From NCBI GenBank assembly GCA_039636785.1, contig CP144169.1, forward strand, positions 186,001 to 250,000: 64,000 bases of DNA, read 5' to 3'. Source of the stretch: Micrococcaceae bacterium Sec5.7 (GTDB lineage: Bacteria; Actinomycetota; Actinomycetes; Actinomycetales; Micrococcaceae). Shown in pieces: positions 33,196 through 41,810 of this stretch (position 1 is its first letter; every line of letters starts with the position of its first letter). Made by a program: the position numbers and the translations under genes. The notes under the pieces were generated by a model. The model made no database searches. It was not told the origin of the DNA and worked only from the letters and a program-made list of their open reading frames with translations.

Positions 33196-33654
33196 TGGGA
33201 ACTCCTTGAGGTGCCAATCGAAGACACTCAATTGTCCCACAACACGGCGATGGCGGCTTTCCACATGAGGGAAGCCGCCACGGCGGTCAGGAGTCAACTC
33301 CGGAAATTTGAGGGCCGGCGACGGCTGGGGGGAGAGCCTCGGTCTCAGAAGACTCTGACGTCGCCGGCCCCGTCTGAACCCGGTCCTTTCGGACCGGAAG
33401 ATCTTCATATTCGAGGCCTGCACTGCATTGGCGGAACGTTTGCGGCCATCTTTCGGAGCCGTTTGTGTTGCCTCTCTCAGTTAATCGTGTGGAGGGGGAC
33501 ACGGCACGAGTAGCGAGTACTCGTTTTCCTGGGAAACGACTACGGGGTGCGGGCAGGCGATACCCGGATTCGTATCCGCACCACTTGCTTGGTACCGGCG
33601 CACAGTGTTCGCCTCCGCAACACGCCGGAAGAGCTCTGGTGAGAATTGGCAGCG
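33196..33654. other. Intergenic region upstream of sufS with two hairpins
   Basis: No gene supported. It holds an inverted repeat GGGCCGGCGAC (33312-33322) / GTCGCCGGCCC (33360-33370), and directly behind it the tight hairpin CCGGTCC-TTTC-GGACCGG (about 33379-33396). These could terminate transcription from the LuxR genes or form part of the sufS leader. Confidence 0.5.
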
Positions 33655-36348
33655 CTAGGGCTTAGGGAGCACCTGGGAGAGCTCATCACGCCGGCGCACT
33701 CCCAGCTTGACGTAGCTTCGGTACAGATGACCTTCAACGGTCCGGACCGAAACCATGAGTTGCTGGGCGATCTCCTTGTCGGTCAGGCCTTTTACGGCCA
33801 GCTCCACGATATCCTGCTCCCGGCGCGTCAGATGGACCATGGCCGGAGCATCAATGAACGGACTCTCCCTGAACCGCTCACCCAATTCGTGGTCACATTT
33901 CTCCCGGAGTGCCACGGCTTGCCTGGCTCGCCGGCGTTCCCCCGAAGTCTCCAGCAGGGCTCCTGCTTTGGCGTAGGCTTCCCGTGCGAGATTGACCAAT
34001 CCGGACTCCTCCAGCTCCGAAGCCGTGCCCATCAGGAAATCGGCATCCCCTGATTCCCATGCCTGGGCCAGGGACCGCCATCCCGCCGCCCGTTGGCCCT
34101 CAACTGTTTCAGCCAGCGTACTGATGAGCGGCATCACCGAGTGGTCGCCGAGATCAGAGCATAGCGTCAGACATTCCAGCAATGTCGCAGATCTGATGAC
34201 CACACCATCGGTTGTGGCCAGGGCGTGCAGTTCGGCAAGCCCTTTCCCGTCACGGTCCAAGTACTCTGACGCTGCCGCCGCATAGGCCGCTTCCAGGAGT
34301 TCACCGGGTCCGCCGGCGTTCCGGGCTGCTTCGTAGTCCATTTCCAACCGCTTCGCCTGGTCCGTATCCCCCAGCCGGGCGGCTGCGTAGAATCCGAGGG
34401 CGGCACTTAGCTGGAACTGTTGAAGCGGATCATTCACACGGAGTGCCTCCGTGGCAGGAAGCAGTATCTGGTAAGCACGTTCCATCCTGCCCTGTCGCAG
34501 GAGGGCAAGCCCGCGAAGGACCTCGATGCTGCCGCCGAACGTGGTGGCGCCCTGTGTCTGCTGGGCGCTGTAGCCGGCCAGTTCCCGCTCTGCGGATGTC
34601 CAGTCCCCTATGCCGAGGTATGCCATGACCAGCCGGACGAGGACGAATTCGTTGAAGAAATAGGGTCCGTCCTGCAGACCCGGGAGCTCGGCTGCCGCAG
34701 CTATTGCCGCGGTAACTCCTTGTTCCGCACATCCTGAGGCGGCGAGGGTCTGGGCCAACAGGGCCAGCGCTATGGTGTGCGCAGCTGCGCCACTGGGTCC
34801 ACTTGTTTCGCTTTCCAGCTCGCGGATTATTTGTTGGATTCCCGCGTGGTCGCCGGCAGCGGCGAGGTCCAGCAGCGCGTGTATTCTGTCCTGCCACGGG
34901 ATGCCTGCAACGCCGTCGACAGCGTTGCCGGCCGTCGCAGAATGCTGGTCCCGCGACTCTTCCCGAAGCAGTTCCGCTGACTGACCCAGGGCCAGGTGAG
35001 CCGAAGCCCTCAGCATCAGAATATGGGCGGCGTCCGGGTGCGCTTCCAGCTGCAGCCAACACGCATCCAGCAGGCGTGCGGCCTCCCCGTAGTCTCCGGC
35101 GTTGAACAGGGCACGGCCGATAACTACTTGTGCGTGGGGCAAGAGTGCTGGATCACTAATGTGGGATGCAAGGTTCCGGGTGCTGGTGTTACTGAACATC
35201 GCCAGGGCAAGGGACGCTGCACGCAGCAGCTCCGGATCGGGGACGTCCAGGCCACATTCAAGCGACCACTCAACCCACCTCAGCTGTCCCTCGGGACTGG
35301 CTGGCTGGGCATCCGGGTGATTACTGAGTTTCTGGCGCAGCTGGAGGCTCCGCGAAATGGACACGTGCCGCCGTATGGCTTCTCCGATTAAGGAGTGCCA
35401 CAGCCGAAGCTCGGACGGAACGCCGGTATGCTCCGTTATCACCTGCTGGTCCAGCAGCGACCGTACGACGGCGGCCCCGCATACTTCCTCGATCATGCTC
35501 CGGTTCACGGGTTCGGCCAGTGCAATGAGTTTCAATGCGTCCTGCTCCTCCGATGTCCTGCGGAGAAGGTCCTTTGAGACGACGCCGGCAAGCCTGGCTC
35601 CGTCAGCCGGAAGGTGCCCGAGCAGCAGCCAGATTCCGTTCCGTTTGACCAGCACTCCCCCGGCAATGGCGTCGTCAAGAAGGCAGTCCAGAAGCAGGGG
35701 ATTTCCACCCGACGCGGACCAAAGGCATTGGACCGTCCACATCGGCACCGTCCCATCCAGGACATGCGCCATCATTTCGGCGGCCTGATCCCGGTCAAGG
35801 GGCAGCAGATCGATCCGTTCGGCGAGGCCGTCGTACCACAACTGGTTGAGAGACTGCGGAAGACCGGGACGCGGCCGGCCGGCAGCCAGCACACTGGCCC
35901 ATCCGGCCGAGATCATGTCCACCACAATGCTTGCCGTGGATTCGTCCAGGTGGTGGGCGTCGTCCACCACCAGGAGCATGGGGGCATCCTTGCCTGACTT
36001 CAGCTGCTGGAAGTATGTCCACACAGACCTGAGGACGGCCACAGGCGACACCGATTCCTCGGCCGAAAGTCCCGAAGTGTAGGGCGCCAGCACACCGTAC
36101 GGGACCGACGACAGGGAGGAACTGCCGTGAATCCGTAGGACGGTCATGTCGGCGGAAAGCCGTTCCGTGACGGCGTCGGCCAGCATCGACTTGCCGATGC
36201 CGGGCCCCGCCATCAGGAACACGGCACGGCTGGTGCGGCTGCGGATGATGTGGCAGACACGGTCCAGCGAATCACGCCGTCCTGTGAGCTGCCTGTGCAC
36301 CGGGCCGGGTCTCGGACTGTGACCGTTAGACGAGTCCAGGCAGATCAC
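33655..36348 (-). CDS. STAND ATPase / LuxR-type transcriptional regulator (second of tandem pair)
   Basis: About 897 residues. The N-terminal AAA/STAND NTPase has Walker A FLMAGPGIGKSML and Walker B MLLVVDDAHHLD. A long helical TPR-like region follows. The C-terminal LuxR helix-turn-helix reads LTRREQDIVELAVKGLTDKEIAQQLMVSVRTVEGHLYRSYVKLGV. Proteins of this plan (LAL/MalT-like) switch on target genes after binding an inducer and ATP. The start is uncertain: GTG 36348 overlaps the upstream gene by 23 bases, and GTG 36300 is an alternative. The longer frame to 36471 begins with out-of-frame shadow sequence. Targets are unknown. Confidence 0.82.
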   Translation of the reverse strand: MICLDSSNGHSPRPGPVHRQLTGRRDSLDRVCHIIRSRTSRAVFLMAGPGIGKSMLADAVTERLSADMTVLRIHGSSSLSSVPYGVLAPYTSGLSAEESVSPVAVLRSVWTYFQQLKSGKDAPMLLVVDDAHHLDESTASIVVDMISAGWASVLAAGRPRPGLPQSLNQLWYDGLAERIDLLPLDRDQAAEMMAHVLDGTVPMWTVQCLWSASGGNPLLLDCLLDDAIAGGVLVKRNGIWLLLGHLPADGARLAGVVSKDLLRRTSEEQDALKLIALAEPVNRSMIEEVCGAAVVRSLLDQQVITEHTGVPSELRLWHSLIGEAIRRHVSISRSLQLRQKLSNHPDAQPASPEGQLRWVEWSLECGLDVPDPELLRAASLALAMFSNTSTRNLASHISDPALLPHAQVVIGRALFNAGDYGEAARLLDACWLQLEAHPDAAHILMLRASAHLALGQSAELLREESRDQHSATAGNAVDGVAGIPWQDRIHALLDLAAAGDHAGIQQIIRELESETSGPSGAAAHTIALALLAQTLAASGCAEQGVTAAIAAAAELPGLQDGPYFFNEFVLVRLVMAYLGIGDWTSAERELAGYSAQQTQGATTFGGSIEVLRGLALLRQGRMERAYQILLPATEALRVNDPLQQFQLSAALGFYAAARLGDTDQAKRLEMDYEAARNAGGPGELLEAAYAAAASEYLDRDGKGLAELHALATTDGVVIRSATLLECLTLCSDLGDHSVMPLISTLAETVEGQRAAGWRSLAQAWESGDADFLMGTASELEESGLVNLAREAYAKAGALLETSGERRRARQAVALREKCDHELGERFRESPFIDAPAMVHLTRREQDIVELAVKGLTDKEIAQQLMVSVRTVEGHLYRSYVKLGVRRRDELSQVLPKP

Positions 36349-39064
36349 CCCTGGACGTGACGCCGAGCTTCGTGAAGACCTGGTACAGATGGCCCTCCAC
36401 AGTCCGGACGGAGACACCCATCTCCAAGGCGATGTCGCGGTTGGAGGCACCCCGCCCGGCAAGCCGGGCAATCTGCCGCTCTCTCGCTGTTAACAGCGGG
36501 CTGCCGCTGCTGGGAACGATCGGCAGGCTCGAAAGGGTGGATGCCAGGTCATCCAATCGTGCCTGTGCCGCGCGGGCAGACACGGAATCGCCTGCCTGCC
36601 GTGCGAAATCGACTGCCAGTGCCATACACCGGGCTTCCACGGCATCGAGTTCCAGCGTTGCTGCCAATGCGCCGGCTGTGAGGAGGACTTTGGCGCCTTT
36701 GGTGCGGCTGCCCCTGCCTATTAGTCCGGAGAGTTCGGCCAGCGCGCCCTGGCGGTGAGCTGCAACCTCCTCGAGCAGCCGGAAGTCTTCGTCAGTTCCG
36801 TTGACGGTGGCTCCCAGCAGGCTGATCCCTGCCTTGGTATAGCGTCCGTGGGCGATGTCCTGACGTGCGGAAGCCAGCAGTCTCTTGACGGCATCGGCAT
36901 CTCCGAGCCATCTGCACGCCATATCCGCACAGAATTCGATGATGGTCCTGGAGCCGAAGGCGGTGGGCCCACGCGATGAATGCAGCTTGTCGAGGTACTT
37001 CCGTGACTGGCCGGCATTGCCGATCTGGGCGTAAGCGAAAGCCGTTGCGGCGTAGGCGGTCTGCAGAATGTTCAGGACCGGCCGGAGCTCAAGCTGGGCC
37101 ACCGCGGACAACAGCGAGTCCAGGGCCACAGCTCCCCGACCGGAATAGACGTATGCCAGGCCGGTGGCCAGCTCAGTTGCCGCGCTCCGGTAGGGCAGGC
37201 GGTGGGTTTCCCTACCCTTCGGCGGGCTGACCAGGTCTATGCACCGACGCCATTGGCCGGCATGCAGCAGGACGTTGAATGCCTGCCACCTGAATCTCTC
37301 CCGCAGGCCCACTATCTGTCCCGCATCCGAGAGCTGGCCCCCCAGCAGCCTCATCAGCTGCAGGGCGTCCGTCTCCCGGCCCGTAACAGACAGCGCACTC
37401 ATCAGGATGATCGACGAGTTCATGCGGAACCAGAGATCATCGTTCAGCCGCGGATCCGCCGCCTGCTCCAGAGCGGGAATCATCGAGGCATAATCCCCGA
37501 TGAACGATTTATATTCAAACTCGCTAAGAGTGATGCGGTTGGCGGCCGCGCCCAGTGGTTCCGGCCAGGGCGGTGCCACCCCGGCGTCCACACCGAGACG
37601 CCTACGCGCTTGCGTGAGCAGGCCCGGCACTTTGCCGCTGAGCTCAGGCAGCCACACCATGACCTCACACTTGGCGGCTACAACCTGGGCGAAGTCCTCT
37701 GAGCCGAGCTGATCCAGCTGTGGCTGGGAGATGTCATCGAGAGCTGCCATTGCCTGCAACGGCAGGTCCAGCAACAGGTAAGCGGCGGCCTTCTGCCGTT
37801 GCCCGGCCACCCACTCAATATCGGTTCTCTTCAGGCTTTCCGCGTATCTGAGGGCGAAGCGGGGATCGAACAGATGGACGGCAGCTTCAGCCGCCGCCAA
37901 TGCCATCGATGGGCTCAGCTCGGCCTGGCATTCGTGCGTCCATGCGGCGAAGCCCATAAGCTCCTCCACCGTCATTTTGGACAGCTCCGGTTCCACACCG
38001 CCCAGTAGCTGGCTGCGGAGTTCACGCCGCCTGGCAATGCTGAGCCAGGAATGGACCACCTCGCCGAGGTACTGCTCGCGCAGCGAGACCCAACGTGCGT
38101 CTGAGTCCCCCACCGCCAGCAGTCCGGCGTCCTCCATATCGGCGATGGTATCGGTGCCAAATATAGCGGTCAGCCGGGCAAGCGAAACGCTCCTGGCGCA
38201 TGAGAGCATTTCAATGACTTCACGGGAGTCCGTGGTTTCACGGGACCAGCGGGACCTGACAATATCGTCCAGGCCGGTGGCACCGTCCAGAACCACTTTG
38301 TCCCGCAACGTCCACACCGAATCCGAAAGGACCAGATTTCCGGACAACTGCTGTTCCGTCACCAAGGCCTTGAGCAGCAACGGATTTCCTCCCACGATCC
38401 CGTGGTAAGTACTCACCAGCGATGCGGATACCCTGTGCCCGAGCAGAGTGAGCAGCACTTGCCGGGTTTGAAGCTCATTAAGGTTGTCCAGCCGGACCTC
38501 GGTCAGGCGGCGCTCCGTCAGCAGCCAATGGAAGTCTGCCGGTAAGTCGCTGGTCCCAGGAGCAATTGCGATGATCCGGGCGGTCCTGGTGAGCAGGATA
38601 TTGAGCAGGACACCCGCGCTCATGTCGTCGATACTGCCGGCGCTGTCCAGGGTGATCACGCAGTCCCGGCCGGCAGCATCGCTGCGGATGAGGGAGGTTA
38701 TTCCCTGCAGAATGGCGGTTGGCGATCCCATTGCCGCCTGCGGGAGTCTGGCGAGCAGGAAGGCGAGGCAACCGTACGGCGTCCGTGATCCGGCCAGTGT
38801 GTTGCGCAGCTGGAGCGCCCAGACATCCGGGCCAAGATCTGAAACTGCGGTACGGGCCAGCGACGATTTGCCAACACCGCGGGCGCCGGAAATAACAACT
38901 CCCAGGGAATCCGGATCGGTAAGGGCGTTCCGTATGGCGTCAAGGTCTGCGCTTCGCGCCGGCACCGACCATCGTTGAGGCTCAGCACTGCCGGTGAAGC
39001 GCGTCGGCCCTGCCAGCGTGCTCCCCGTAGACCCACGTCCCCAGCTGAGTGGCTCGATTGACAT
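36326..39064 (-). CDS. STAND ATPase / LuxR-type transcriptional regulator (first of tandem pair)
   Basis: 912 residues with the same plan as its downstream neighbour: NTPase with Walker A VVISGARGVGKSSLA, a Walker B-like segment (CVITLDSAGSIDD), a long alpha-helical repeat region, and a C-terminal LuxR domain LLTARERQIARLAGRGASNRDIALEMGVSVRTVEGHLYQVFTKLGV. The Walker B acidic pair is weaker than in the second gene (LDSAG instead of VDDAH), so ATP hydrolysis may differ. The two genes are co-oriented and overlap, suggesting a duplicated pair expressed together. No effector or target is indicated by the neighbours (suf genes downstream, pth upstream). Confidence 0.84.
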   Translation of the reverse strand: MSIEPLSWGRGSTGSTLAGPTRFTGSAEPQRWSVPARSADLDAIRNALTDPDSLGVVISGARGVGKSSLARTAVSDLGPDVWALQLRNTLAGSRTPYGCLAFLLARLPQAAMGSPTAILQGITSLIRSDAAGRDCVITLDSAGSIDDMSAGVLLNILLTRTARIIAIAPGTSDLPADFHWLLTERRLTEVRLDNLNELQTRQVLLTLLGHRVSASLVSTYHGIVGGNPLLLKALVTEQQLSGNLVLSDSVWTLRDKVVLDGATGLDDIVRSRWSRETTDSREVIEMLSCARSVSLARLTAIFGTDTIADMEDAGLLAVGDSDARWVSLREQYLGEVVHSWLSIARRRELRSQLLGGVEPELSKMTVEELMGFAAWTHECQAELSPSMALAAAEAAVHLFDPRFALRYAESLKRTDIEWVAGQRQKAAAYLLLDLPLQAMAALDDISQPQLDQLGSEDFAQVVAAKCEVMVWLPELSGKVPGLLTQARRRLGVDAGVAPPWPEPLGAAANRITLSEFEYKSFIGDYASMIPALEQAADPRLNDDLWFRMNSSIILMSALSVTGRETDALQLMRLLGGQLSDAGQIVGLRERFRWQAFNVLLHAGQWRRCIDLVSPPKGRETHRLPYRSAATELATGLAYVYSGRGAVALDSLLSAVAQLELRPVLNILQTAYAATAFAYAQIGNAGQSRKYLDKLHSSRGPTAFGSRTIIEFCADMACRWLGDADAVKRLLASARQDIAHGRYTKAGISLLGATVNGTDEDFRLLEEVAAHRQGALAELSGLIGRGSRTKGAKVLLTAGALAATLELDAVEARCMALAVDFARQAGDSVSARAAQARLDDLASTLSSLPIVPSSGSPLLTARERQIARLAGRGASNRDIALEMGVSVRTVEGHLYQVFTKLGVTSRGDLPGLV

Positions 39065-39238
39065 GCTTCGTCCTTACGTCCCCGTGGACGGATTAAGGCA
39101 ACGCCGCCTCCCCCGCCTAGGAGAAGACTACTCCCTGCCAGCGACAGTAAGACAGGGAGAAACGTTTCACAATTATTCCGGTCCTCCGCTCCGCTCCATC
39201 CGTGGAAGTCGGACGGGTCTCCTGTTCAACCCGCAAGC

Positions 39239-39823
39239 TCAGACTTTGGCCGGATGAAACCTCTGCTGGGCGGGAAGCAGGCCCTCCCTGACCAGGATCT
39301 CAACGGCGTCTGCGGCGTCGTCCAGCAGGAAGGGCAGGTCCTTTTTCTCGGAGGTGGCGAAGTCCCGGAGAACATAGTCCGCAGTCTCCATTCGCCCAGG
39401 CGGCCGGCCCACGCCAACCCTGACCCGGAGATAGTCCTTCGTGGCCAGGGCCTTGGACATGTCGCGAAGTCCATTGTGGCCGCCTTCGCCGCCGCCGGTC
39501 TTCAGTTTCACCGTGTTGAAAGGGATATCGATCTCATCGTGAACGGCGACTATCCGGGACGGATCGATGCCGTAGAACTTCGCCAAAGCCGAGACCGGGC
39601 CGCCGGAGACGTTCATGTAGCACATGGGCTTGGCCAGGATAACGCGTGGACCACCGATGCCCAGCCGGCCTTCGAGGACCTGTGCGCGGGTCTTATGCGC
39701 CTTGAAGCTTCCGCCGATGCGGGTGGCCAGCCCGTCCAGCACCATCTGGCCGACGTTGTGCCGGTTGCGGGTGTACTCGGCTCCGGGGTTCCCAAGGCCT
39801 ACGATCAGCCAGGTGTCAGTCAT
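39239..39823 (-). CDS. pth: Peptidyl-tRNA hydrolase
   Basis: 194 residues. It releases tRNA from peptidyl-tRNA dropped by the ribosome. Motifs: WLIVGLGNPGAEYTRNRHNVG with the catalytic histidine, the MNVSGGPV segment, the catalytic aspartate in VHDEIDIPF, and KTGGGEGGHNGLRD. Full length. It follows rplY as in many actinobacteria, separated by a hairpin. Confidence 0.95.
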   Translation of the reverse strand: MTDTWLIVGLGNPGAEYTRNRHNVGQMVLDGLATRIGGSFKAHKTRAQVLEGRLGIGGPRVILAKPMCYMNVSGGPVSALAKFYGIDPSRIVAVHDEIDIPFNTVKLKTGGGEGGHNGLRDMSKALATKDYLRVRVGVGRPPGRMETADYVLRDFATSEKKDLPFLLDDAADAVEILVREGLLPAQQRFHPAKV

Positions 39824-39910
39824 GGATCAATCCTAAGGTGGGGCAGCCGCCGTCGTGATCCGAGGCGGCTCGGGCGCAATGCTACGGACGGCCAGGGTGC
39901 GCTGAAACGG

Positions 39911-39944
39911 CCGTGGCCGGGCCCCGAAGGGGACCCGGCCACGG
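39911..39944 (-). terminator. Strong hairpin between rplY and pth
   Basis: An 11-bp perfect outer stem (CCGTGGCCGGG / CCCGGCCACGG) continues inward with CCCC-GAA-GGGG. It lies 19 bp downstream of the rplY stop. No T-tract follows on the minus strand, so it may attenuate rather than end transcription. Confidence 0.6.
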
Positions 39945-39962
39945 CAACGCAGTGAACAGTTG

Positions 39963-40556
39963 TTACTCGGCTGCAGCCGTCCCGTTGGAAGCCGCGGCTG
40001 CTTCTTCATCTTCTGCAGACTCGTTGGCCTCGGAGATGTGAACCACCAGGGCGTCAGCGTCGGCAAGCAGGACAGAACCCTTGGGCAGCACGAGATCCGA
40101 AGCGTGGATGTGCTGGCCGGCGGTGCGGCCTTCGATGTCGATCTCGATGGCGTTGGGCAGGTGAGTGGCCTCTGCCTCGAGGGAGATCACCGTGAGCTCC
40201 TGGTTGAAGACGTTTCCGGGAGCAAGCTCGCCAACGACGTGTACGGGGATGTCCACGGTAACCTTCTCGCCCTTAATGACGGTCAGGAGATCCATGTGCT
40301 CGATGATCTGCTTGATCGGATCGCGCTGGATGTCCTTGACCAGGGCAAGGTACTCTTCGCCGTCGATGTCCAGTGTCAGAAGGGCGTTGGCAGCGCGGAC
40401 GGCCAGGGTGATGGAACGGGCCGGAAGGGCAACGTGGATGGGCTCTGCGCCGTGGCCGTAGATGACAGCCGGGATCTGGCCGTTCATGCGGGCGCGGCGG
40501 GCGTAGCCCTTGCCGAATTCGGTGCGCAGTTCTGCGGCAAACTTCTGCTCAGCCAT
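39963..40556 (-). CDS. rplY: 50S ribosomal protein L25 / general stress protein Ctc
   Basis: 197 residues. The N-terminal L25 domain binds 5S rRNA (LRTEFGKGYARRARMNGQIPAVIYGHG), followed by the C-terminal TL5-type domain and an acidic Ala/Glu-rich tail (ANESAEDEEAAAASNGTAAAE). This long Ctc form is usual in actinobacteria. A ribosome-binding site (AAGGAG) precedes the ATG. It lies between prs and pth. Confidence 0.95.
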   Translation of the reverse strand: MAEQKFAAELRTEFGKGYARRARMNGQIPAVIYGHGAEPIHVALPARSITLAVRAANALLTLDIDGEEYLALVKDIQRDPIKQIIEHMDLLTVIKGEKVTVDIPVHVVGELAPGNVFNQELTVISLEAEATHLPNAIEIDIEGRTAGQHIHASDLVLPKGSVLLADADALVVHISEANESAEDEEAAAASNGTAAAE

Positions 40557-40740
40557 GTGTTTCTCCTTGAGTACTAAACGGTGTTCAGCAAGGGCGGAGG
40601 TCTGTTCACGACCTTCAACGCGGGGCGGCCGGATGACGGCCCTTCAAGAAGGAGATTCAGACCCAGTCGATAACGGAGACATGCAGTCCGGTTTCCCGGA
40701 GGTGCTCTCCCTCGCCAAGGTATCGTCAAGAAGCTTACCA

Positions 40741-40775
40741 GTGTTGGGCCCGTTTTCAGTAAACGGGCCCAACAC
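40741..40775 (-). terminator. Terminator downstream of prs
   Basis: A perfect 15-bp inverted repeat (GTGTTGGGCCCGTTT and its complement) with a five-base loop TCAGT, 53 bp past the prs stop. Confidence 0.72.
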
Positions 40776-40779
40776 CCTG

Positions 40780-40803
40780 TGGTTGAGCTTGTCGAAACCA
40801 GGG
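40780..40803. repeat. Dispersed actinobacterial intergenic repeat, GGTTGAGCTTGTCGAAACC type
   Basis: TGGTTGAGCTTGTCGAAACC is an imperfect palindrome that I recall as very common between genes in Micrococcales and related genomes, often next to terminators. Here it lies between the prs stop and its terminator hairpin. Its abundance is prior knowledge, not visible in this window. Confidence 0.6.
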
Positions 40804-40827
40804 CCTAGACGGGCACGATCACCGGAA

Positions 40828-41808
40828 TCAGGCGTTGCCGTCGAACAGGCTGGTGACCGAACCGTCGTCGAACACTTCACGGATGGCGCGCGCAATGAGC
40901 GGTGCGATGGACAGCACCGTCAGTTGCGGGAAGCGCTTGTCCGCCGGGATGGGCAGGGTGTTGGTGACCACCACTTCGCGCGCCCCGGACTCGGACAGCC
41001 GCTTGCCGGCGGGGTCCGAGAAGACTGCGTGGGTGGCCGCAATGATGACGTCCTTGGCTCCGGCGTTCTTCAGGACCTGGACGGCGCCGGAGATGGTTCC
41101 GCCGGTGTCGATCATGTCGTCGATGAGGACGCAGGTGCGTCCTTCGATCTGGCCCACCACGGTCTTGGAAATGGCCTGGTTGGGCACCGTGAGGTCGCGG
41201 CTCTTGTGGACAAATGCCAGCGGCGCACCGCCGAGGCGCTCGGCCCACTGCTCGGCGACGCGGACACGGCCGGTGTCAGGGGAAACCACCGTGATGTTCT
41301 CGGCGTCCACCCGGGTCCGGATATAGTCCGCCAGCAGCGGGATGGCCATGAGGTGGTCCACGGGGCCGTCAAAGAATCCCTGGATCTGCGAGGTGTGCAG
41401 GTCAACGCTCATGATGCGGTCCGCGCCGGCGGTCTTGTAGAGGTCGGCCACGAGACGGGCCGAGATGGGCTCGCGGCCCCGGCCCTTTTTGTCCTGCCGG
41501 GCGTACGGGTAGAACGGCGATACCACGGTGATCCGCTTGGCAGAGGCCCGCTTCAGCGAATCGATCATGATCAGCTGCTCCATGAGCCAGTTGTTCAGCG
41601 GTGCCGGGTGTGCCTGGATAACGAAGCAATCCGTTCCACGGACGCTTTCGCCTGCGCGGACGTAGATCTCACCGTTGGCGAAATCGTATGCGTCCACCGG
41701 CAGCAACTCAGTTCCCAGCTCTTTGGCGATTTCCCGGGCAAGCTCGGGGTGTGCACGCCCAGCGGCGAGCACCAGCTTCTTTTCGCCGCGCGCCGTAATT
41801 TCAGCCAT
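40828..41808 (-). CDS. prs: Ribose-phosphate pyrophosphokinase
   Basis: 326 residues. It makes PRPP from ribose-5-phosphate and ATP. Motifs: SPFYPYARQDKKGRGREPISARLVADL (ATP site), MSVDLHTSQIQGFF, VVSPDTGRVRVAEQWAERL, and the PRPP-binding loop CVLIDDMIDTGGTISGA. It starts two bases after the glmU stop, so the pair is one operon. The product serves nucleotide synthesis and, in actinobacteria, arabinan precursors. Confidence 0.96.
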   Translation of the reverse strand: MAEITARGEKKLVLAAGRAHPELAREIAKELGTELLPVDAYDFANGEIYVRAGESVRGTDCFVIQAHPAPLNNWLMEQLIMIDSLKRASAKRITVVSPFYPYARQDKKGRGREPISARLVADLYKTAGADRIMSVDLHTSQIQGFFDGPVDHLMAIPLLADYIRTRVDAENITVVSPDTGRVRVAEQWAERLGGAPLAFVHKSRDLTVPNQAISKTVVGQIEGRTCVLIDDMIDTGGTISGAVQVLKNAGAKDVIIAATHAVFSDPAGKRLSESGAREVVVTNTLPIPADKRFPQLTVLSIAPLIARAIREVFDDGSVTSLFDGNA

Positions 41809-41810
41809 TG

